Part shown: piece by piece, positions 7,920-12,415 of the stretch
Position numbering within the stretch: position 1 is the stretch's first letter
Layout of the letters: each line of letters starts with the position of its first letter
From: Shewanellaceae bacterium UBA2521
GTDB lineage: Bacteria; Pseudomonadota; Gammaproteobacteria; Enterobacterales; Shewanellaceae
Assembly (NCBI GenBank): GCA_002341165.1
Contig: DDNL01000011.1
Span: 1-12,415, forward strand
DNA: 12,415 bases
Reading direction: 5' to 3'
Notes under the pieces: generated by a model
Seen by the model: the letters and a program-made list of their open reading frames with translations, nothing else
What the model was told of the DNA's origin: nothing
Database searches by the model: none
Program-made: the position numbers and the translations under genes

Positions 7920-8519
7920 TTACATGCTTCGAAGTGGATCATGCTTCACAATAACTCCCGTTGTATTGGTAAGCTGCTTCACTTGTTTTTGATACTCAAT
8001 CATCCTTTTACGCGAAATATCAGGTCCAACAAATACTTTTGTTAAAGCATTATCTTGAATATTTCTAGGTATGGTATATACCTTAAGCTTATTTACTCTC
8101 AATTGTGTAATAAGCTTTTCTACATTTTTAGCATCTTTAAAAGTGCCGACTTGTAAAGCCCAAGAAAAGCTCTGACTTGGCGCTTCAAACTTAGAAGCAG
8201 CCTGTTTTTCAACTGGTTTTTTTTCTTTTGGTTGTTGTTTGGTTGTAGGGTTACTCACAGTCATTGATTTAATCGTTGGTAACTCTTTATATTCAGAAAT
8301 AGTCGCAATATGATCCAAACCTTCAACATATTGATTTTCAAGTTTTACAAAAGCATCTTGAGGTGCATCAACGTCTTCAAACGGAGGCGCTTGTACTATA
8401 TCAGGAAACACTTCTTCGATTTCATCTTGATGCCCATCAAGTAAGTCTGGTAGAAAAACAACGGAAAGCGCCACTAAAACTATGGTTCCAACCAACCGAT
8501 TATGAAATGATTGAGACAC
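7920..8519 (-). CDS. dedD: DedD-like SPOR-domain cell-division protein
   Basis: 199 residues. A short cytoplasmic N-terminus is followed by one membrane segment at about 9-27, an acidic and then Lys/Pro-rich periplasmic linker (30-115), and a C-terminal SPOR domain (about 117-195: SWALQVGTFKDAKNVEKLI, then VYTIP and KVFVGP). SPOR domains bind denuded septal peptidoglycan, and DedD recruits itself to the division site. The start is a GTG at 8519, supported by AAAGGAG six bases upstream (8526-8532). That site overlaps the folC stop codon, so the two genes are probably translationally coupled. The folC-dedD-cvpA-purF neighbourhood matches E. coli. Confidence 0.92.
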   Translation of the reverse strand: MSQSFHNRLVGTIVLVALSVVFLPDLLDGHQDEIEEVFPDIVQAPPFEDVDAPQDAFVKLENQYVEGLDHIATISEYKELPTIKSMTVSNPTTKQQPKEKKPVEKQAASKFEAPSQSFSWALQVGTFKDAKNVEKLITQLRVNKLKVYTIPRNIQDNALTKVFVGPDISRKRMIEYQKQVKQLTNTTGVIVKHDPLRSM

Positions 8520-8530
8520 AACGGACTCCT

Positions 8531-9796
8531 TTATCTTGAAAAAATTTCTTTAAATTCAGCAATAGTATAGAAAGATCCAAACACAACAATACAGTCATCA
8601 TCTTGGACTTCTTGCTTTAGATGTTGCCATAACTGCGCCATATGCGAAAACACAAAACAAGGCGTATCCATATATTCAACATACTGTTCCATTTTAGCTG
8701 CTCGAGGCTGAGGTAAATCAATCAAATACCATGTATCGAAACAACCTTTCAAAGAAGCTAATATACTTGAAATATCTTTATCTCCCATCATGCCAAAGAC
8801 TGCATAACGCTTTCCACTGACTTTTAAGCTTGCGCATTTTTCTTTGAGATAATGAGCTGCTTGCATATTATGTGCAACATCTAACACAATACAAGGCTTT
8901 TGTTGTATAAATTCAAAACGGCCAGGCAAATAAGCATGCTGTAAGCCATCAGCGACCACACTTGGTTCAATGTCTAAATCCAATTCGTCCATAACAGCTA
9001 ATGCAGTGACAGCATTAGGTAGAGGTAATTGTATCTCTGGCAACAACAGGTGAGATAGCTTTCTCCCTCTAAAACTGTATGAAGAAGATACGGGCTCAAG
9101 AAAAAAATCACGGCCTACCAAGCGTAGTGTTGTATTCATACGCTCAGCTGATTCAAAAACCGAATGCGGTACATCAGGTTCACCACATATACATGAGGTA
9201 TGAGGTCGCATGATGCCTGCTTTTTCATAAGCTATTTCTTCTCGTGTTGTACCTAAATACTCAGTATGATCTAAGCCAATAGAGGTGATCACACTCATAT
9301 CTGATGCAACCACATTAGTTGCATCCAAACGTCCCCCCAAACCTACTTCGAGTAAAATGAAATCAAGATCTTGCTGCTTAAAATGCCACAAAGCAGCTAA
9401 AGTTGTCCATTCAAAGAAAGTCAGTTGTGTTTGACCTTTTGCTTGCCCCACCGCATCCAATGCTTGAGTAAATGATTTAGATTCAATCATGTGCTTTTGC
9501 ACACGAATGCGTTCACAAAAATCATGAATATGCGGAGAAGTATAAAGTCCAACACGATAACCTGCTGCAGTAAGCATAGACTCTAAAAAGCAAGCTGTTG
9601 ATCCTTTTCCATTTGTGCCCGCTATCGTGATCACTTTGGATTTAGGGAAGCTTAAAAGCTGTAAACGCTCTGCTACCATACGCATTGGTGTTAAGCCCAG
9701 CTTGACATGCTCTATTGGATGGTGTGCCAACAAGTACGCCATCCATTCATCTATCGATGCAGTATGTTTGGGTCTATAAGAACTTACGTTTCCCAC
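8531..9796 (-). CDS. folC: Bifunctional dihydrofolate / folylpolyglutamate synthase FolC
   Basis: 421 residues, normal for the family. FolC joins glutamate to dihydropteroate and then adds further glutamates to folates, using ATP in the cytoplasm. Seen: P-loop GTNGKGS at 61-66, EVGLGGRLDATN at about 149-160, the ITSIGLDHTEYLG segment, EKAGIMR, and the C-terminal-domain DVAHN motif with VFGSFYT near the end. The start is a GTG at 9796, six bases after the accD stop. The ribosome site is weak (AGTGAG), which suggests coupling to accD. Starting later, at the Met of residue 19, would cut into the conserved N-terminal helix, so GTG is preferred. The catalytic motifs look intact. Confidence 0.96.
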   Translation of the reverse strand: MGNVSSYRPKHTASIDEWMAYLLAHHPIEHVKLGLTPMRMVAERLQLLSFPKSKVITIAGTNGKGSTACFLESMLTAAGYRVGLYTSPHIHDFCERIRVQKHMIESKSFTQALDAVGQAKGQTQLTFFEWTTLAALWHFKQQDLDFILLEVGLGGRLDATNVVASDMSVITSIGLDHTEYLGTTREEIAYEKAGIMRPHTSCICGEPDVPHSVFESAERMNTTLRLVGRDFFLEPVSSSYSFRGRKLSHLLLPEIQLPLPNAVTALAVMDELDLDIEPSVVADGLQHAYLPGRFEFIQQKPCIVLDVAHNMQAAHYLKEKCASLKVSGKRYAVFGMMGDKDISSILASLKGCFDTWYLIDLPQPRAAKMEQYVEYMDTPCFVFSHMAQLWQHLKQEVQDDDCIVVFGSFYTIAEFKEIFSR

Positions 9797-9802
9797 GACT
9801 CA

Positions 9803-10732
9803 CTACACCAGATGCCTTGCGTCAGCCTGAAGTACATCTGATTTTTCTTCTGCCTGCATCGTCATTTCGCAACTTTTATAAGGTAAATCAGGTCTAAACT
9901 TAGATAACAAACGCGCTATAGTATCGCGAATTTCGCGACGGTCAACAATCATATCTAAAGCACCTTTTTCCAGCAGCATTTCACTACGCTGAAATCCTTC
10001 AGGCAATTTCTCTCGTACCGTTTGCTCAATAACACGAGCACCTGCAAATCCTATACGTGCTTTGGGTTCAGCAATATTCACATCACCGAGCATCGCTAAG
10101 CTTGCTGATACACCACCATATGTGGGTTCAGTTAAAACTGAAATGAAAGGAATTTGGCGCTGGCTTAATAAATCAAGCATCGCACTTGAACGCCACATTT
10201 GCATCAGCGACATAAGGCCTTCTTGCATACGGGCACCACCACTGGCCGAAAAACAGATAAGAGGAATATTTTTTTCCAAGCTCACTTCACAAGCTCGGAC
10301 AAACCGATCTCCTACAGCACTTGATAATGAACCACCTATGAAAGCAAAGTTAAAAGCACACACCACAACAGGTATTTGCTTTAATTGACCTTCAATGACC
10401 ACTAAAGCTTCTTTCTCAGATGTGCTTTTCTGAGCTGATGCAATGCGATCTTTGTATTTTTTACTATCTTTAAATTTCAAAATATCTTTAGGCTCAATCT
10501 GTTCACCGATCTCGACTGTAAAACCTTCATCAAGAAAGCTTTTCAAGCGCTGACGAGGATGAATAGCCATATGATGACTACATTTAGGACAAACCTCTAA
10601 ATTTTTCTCTAGATCTGTACGGTACAAAAATTGTTGACACGCAGAGCACTTACTCCAGACACCTTCTGGAATACTATGCCGCCTTAAAGAGATATGTTTA
10701 CTTTTGGGTAGAATTTTTTCAAGCCAGTTCAT
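9803..10732 (-). CDS. accD: Acetyl-CoA carboxylase carboxyltransferase subunit beta (AccD)
   Basis: 309 residues. AccD is the beta subunit of the AccA2D2 carboxyltransferase, which moves the carboxyl group from biotin to acetyl-CoA to make malonyl-CoA for fatty acid synthesis. The N-terminal four-cysteine zinc finger is intact (Cys29, Cys32, Cys48, Cys51). The crotonase-fold core has the family motif FSASGGARMQEG at 161-172, TEPTYGGVSAS at 201-211 and RIGFAGARVIEQT at 226-238. The ATG at 10732 has an AGAGGA ribosome site nine bases upstream. It follows truA by 38 bp and precedes folC by 6 bp. The accA partner is not in the window. The last 20 or so residues, beyond the conserved core, are family-variable. 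Confidence 0.97.
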   Translation of the reverse strand: MNWLEKILPKSKHISLRRHSIPEGVWSKCSACQQFLYRTDLEKNLEVCPKCSHHMAIHPRQRLKSFLDEGFTVEIGEQIEPKDILKFKDSKKYKDRIASAQKSTSEKEALVVIEGQLKQIPVVVCAFNFAFIGGSLSSAVGDRFVRACEVSLEKNIPLICFSASGGARMQEGLMSLMQMWRSSAMLDLLSQRQIPFISVLTEPTYGGVSASLAMLGDVNIAEPKARIGFAGARVIEQTVREKLPEGFQRSEMLLEKGALDMIVDRREIRDTIARLLSKFRPDLPYKSCEMTMQAEEKSDVLQADARHLV

Positions 10733-10770
10733 ATCAATTCATCCTCTATGTAGAATTTTTTAAATTTAAT

Positions 10771-11562
10771 CTATAAATCATTGGGTAAAAAGAGTGGTCC
10801 TTTTGCCACAGATTTTAAGCCAAATGCTTCAGGATAAGTTACATGAACTAAATAAAGCCCATGTGGTTTCGCTGTTGGTGCAGCATAAGTTCTATCTTTA
10901 CGATCAAGTAACTCTTGCATCCAAGTTACAGGTTCAGCGCCCTCCCCAACTTTCATCAGAGAGCCTACGATATTACGCACCATGTGGTGCAAAAAAGCAT
11001 TAGCAGCAATATCTACTACGATATAATCACCTAATCGATGCACATGTACGTGGTGTATATCTCGAAAAGGCGTATTCGACTGACATTGTGCCGCTCTAAA
11101 ACTACTAAAGTCTTTTTCTCCGAGCAAAGATTGAGCTGCTTGGTGCATCTTTTGTTCATCTAAGTAAGCATGATGTAACGTCACACCATGATGCAAGATC
11201 GCAGGTCGTGTTGGCTGATTTAAAATGAGATAGCGATATTGTCTCGCTTGTGCAGAAAAGCGGGCATGAAAATCATCCGATACCCTTTTAGCATACTTCA
11301 CTGCAATCGATGACGGTAAATGAGCATTCACACCTCGCGTCCAGGCAACCATTTGACGCTCAGCTTGTGTGTCAAAATGAATGATTTGACCTGTTGCATG
11401 GACACCTGCGTCTGTACGCCCAGCACAATGCACTTCTATAGGCTCATTGGCCACACGAGATAAAGCCCGCTCTAATTGCTGTTGGATTGTATCCACTTCT
11501 CTTTGGCGCTGCCAACCATAAAATGCAGAGCCGTTATATTCAATCCTCAATGCAATACGCAT
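10771..11562 (-). CDS. truA: tRNA pseudouridine(38-40) synthase TruA
   Basis: 263 residues. TruA isomerises uridines 38, 39 and 40 in the anticodon stem-loop of many tRNAs. The catalytic Asp51 lies in the invariant CAGRTDAGVHATGQ segment (46-59). The N-terminal IEYNGSAFYGWQRQ and the C-terminal FLHHMVRNIVGSL are also family signatures. The ATG at 11562 has an AAAGG ribosome site about ten bases upstream (11573-11577). The gene sits 54 bp after fimV and 38 bp before accD, and is probably the first gene of the housekeeping run. The dedA or trp genes that some relatives have between truA and accD are absent here. Confidence 0.97.
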   Translation of the reverse strand: MRIALRIEYNGSAFYGWQRQREVDTIQQQLERALSRVANEPIEVHCAGRTDAGVHATGQIIHFDTQAERQMVAWTRGVNAHLPSSIAVKYAKRVSDDFHARFSAQARQYRYLILNQPTRPAILHHGVTLHHAYLDEQKMHQAAQSLLGEKDFSSFRAAQCQSNTPFRDIHHVHVHRLGDYIVVDIAANAFLHHMVRNIVGSLMKVGEGAEPVTWMQELLDRKDRTYAAPTAKPHGLYLVHVTYPEAFGLKSVAKGPLFLPNDL

Positions 11563-11596
11563 CTTAAAAAAGCCTTTAACAATTTAAAAACAATCA

Positions 11597-11625
11597 ATTA
11601 TAACAAAATGTTTTTCTTATGTCTT
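11597..11625 (-). promoter_or_regulatory. Predicted sigma-70 promoter of truA and downstream genes
   Basis: On the minus strand AAGACA (11625-11620, four of six matches to TTGACA) is followed by a 17-base spacer and a perfect TATAAT (11602-11597). The -35 overlaps the final codons of fimV and the spacer begins with its stop codon. The expected start near 11590 gives a leader of about 28 bases for truA. No terminator is seen in the fimV-truA gap, so readthrough from fimV is also possible. Confidence 0.45.
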
Positions 11626-12415
11626 CTCTTGCTCTTCTAAAGTATTTAAGAGGGCTTCAGCATCGGTTTTTTGTACATCACTACCTTGTAATAGAATTTC
11701 TTCTAATAAGTTACGCGCACTTTCTTTATCGTCAATTTCAATGTAAGCACGAACTAAATCAAACTTAGCAGAAACAAGGTTTTCTGTTTCAGCTACTAAT
11801 TTTTCATAGTCTTCATCAGAATTTTTTGTCGCATCCATATTCTGACTATCCGTTATATTCTGACTATCCGTGATCAATGAAGCATCATCGGCCTTGGCAA
11901 AATTTGGATTCTTATTTTCATTACTTTTAAGTAAAGAGCCTATGCTGATATACTCGCTATCCATATCAAGATTATCTAGAATTTTTTGCGCATCATGAGA
12001 TTTTTCTTGTTGTGCTAAACTTTGCTGTTTTTCGTACTCATCAGGTGAAATCAATTCACTATGATCAAATTCGGGTAATTTAAGTCGAGATAATATTTCT
12101 TCTAGTTCATCTTGGGTTGAGCTATCAGGTATCACATAAGATTGCGATGCATCTTGTGTTCCTGACTCCTCATTCATTTCTTGCACTGCTGTTTGCACGG
12201 TAATATCTTCGGTCGCCAGCTCATCTGTGGCGGAATCTTCTGTCGCCATCTCATCTGTGGCTGCATCTTCGGTGGCCAGCTCATCTGTGGCTGCATCTTC
12301 GGTCGCCAGCTCATCTGTGGCTGCATCTTCAGTCGCCATCTCATCTGTGGCTGCATCTTCAGTCGCCATCTCATCTGTGGCAGCATCTTCGGTCGCCATC
12401 TCATCTGTAGCAGCA
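11617..12415 (-). CDS. fimV: FimV-like protein, C-terminal part (5' end outside the window)
   Basis: Only the last 265 or so residues are present. The frame stays open to the window edge, so the first Met visible at 12399 is a repeat residue and not the start. The visible part is very acidic. It holds a decapeptide array (consensus MATEDAATDE, seven copies), a low-complexity linker and, in the last 48 residues, the TPR-like FimV C-terminal segment: FDLVRAYIEIDDKESARNLL then AEALLNTLEE. FimV is a peptidoglycan-linked polar scaffold needed for type IV pilus assembly and twitching. It lies directly upstream of truA, as in pseudomonads, which supports the call. The N-terminal LysM region that would confirm it is outside the window. 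Another acidic TPR protein at this locus is possible but less likely. Confidence 0.85.
   Translation of the reverse strand, partial: AATDEMATEDAATDEMATEDAATDEMATEDAATDELATEDAATDELATEDAATDEMATEDSATDELATEDITVQTAVQEMNEESGTQDASQSYVIPDSSTQDELEEILSRLKLPEFDHSELISPDEYEKQQSLAQQEKSHDAQKILDNLDMDSEYISIGSLLKSNENKNPNFAKADDASLITDSQNITDSQNMDATKNSDEDYEKLVAETENLVSAKFDLVRAYIEIDDKESARNLLEEILLQGSDVQKTDAEALLNTLEEQEKT
11837..11872 (-). repeat. 18-bp tandem duplication in fimV
   Basis: Bases 11837-11854 and 11855-11872 match at 17 of 18 positions. They encode two copies of the hexapeptide ITDSQN in the low-complexity linker, an in-frame duplication of recent appearance. Confidence 0.9.
12211..12415 (-). repeat. 30-bp tandem repeat array inside fimV
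   Basis: Six full 30-bp units start at 12211, 12241, 12271, 12301, 12331 and 12361. A seventh, from 12391, is cut by the window edge. Adjacent units differ by about one to five bases. Each unit encodes ATEDAATDEM/L in the fimV frame; one copy has S for A (ATEDSATDEL). As 30 is a multiple of three, loss or gain of units would keep the fimV frame. A diverged half unit precedes 12211. Confidence 0.97.

Noticed and set aside
10062..10388. 108-residue plus-strand open frame antisense to accD
   Set aside because: It lies wholly within the conserved accD coding sequence and has no family resemblance; a shadow frame.
12174..12404. Second open minus-strand frame through the FimV repeat (Arg/Met/Gln-rich repeat peptide)
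   Set aside because: It is open only because the 30-bp unit keeps stop codons out of every copy of a given frame; composition is artificial and the frame overlaps fimV.
12211..12415. CRISPR-like array of 30-bp repeats
   Set aside because: Units are directly adjacent with no spacers and encode an in-frame decapeptide in fimV.

Overview
The window looks like a low-G+C (roughly 40% by eye) gammaproteobacterial chromosome. The evidence is the order fimV-truA-accD-folC-dedD-cvpA-purF (close to the enterobacterial and pseudomonad arrangement), a FimV C-terminus (type IV pilus and polar-organisation protein), a MiaE tRNA hydroxylase and a prkA-yeaH-spoVR stress cluster. I cannot name the genus. I see no insertion sequence, prophage gene, CRISPR array or toxin-antitoxin pair. 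All protein genes lie on the minus strand; only the tRNA at the left edge is on the plus strand.

Layout, left to right. Bases 1-71 are tRNA-Lys(UUU), lacking its first five bases because of the window edge. It meets, head-on and with no spacer, the stop codon of the SpoVR/YcgB gene. Read in the direction of transcription, prkA (4815-2881), yeaH (2857-1589) and spoVR/ycgB (1586-72) form a compact operon. A 217-bp AT-rich region upstream of prkA holds two copies of a 12-bp palindrome, probably an operator. Next to it is miaE, which appears to have its own extended -10 promoter. Bases 5892-11562 hold the housekeeping run truA-accD-folC-dedD-cvpA-purF, with gaps of 6-44 bp. It is probably transcribed from a promoter overlapping the fimV stop codon. 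The right edge is the 3' part of fimV, whose coding sequence runs off the window through a 30-bp tandem repeat.

How the genes work together. truA and miaE modify tRNA. accD supplies the carboxyltransferase beta subunit for fatty-acid synthesis. folC makes folylpolyglutamates. dedD (SPOR domain) acts in cell division. cvpA and purF are the usual partners next to the purine pathway. PrkA, YeaH and SpoVR are a conserved kinase/von Willebrand-like/SpoVR set linked in other bacteria to starvation and stress.

The most unusual item is the purF homologue. It sits in the normal position and is intact as an open frame, but it has lost residues that are close to invariant in PurF at both the glutaminase and phosphoribosyltransferase sites. 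It may have a changed function or no catalytic activity. Other points worth checking are the paired palindromes before prkA, the FimV repeat array and the zero-gap tRNA/spoVR junction.
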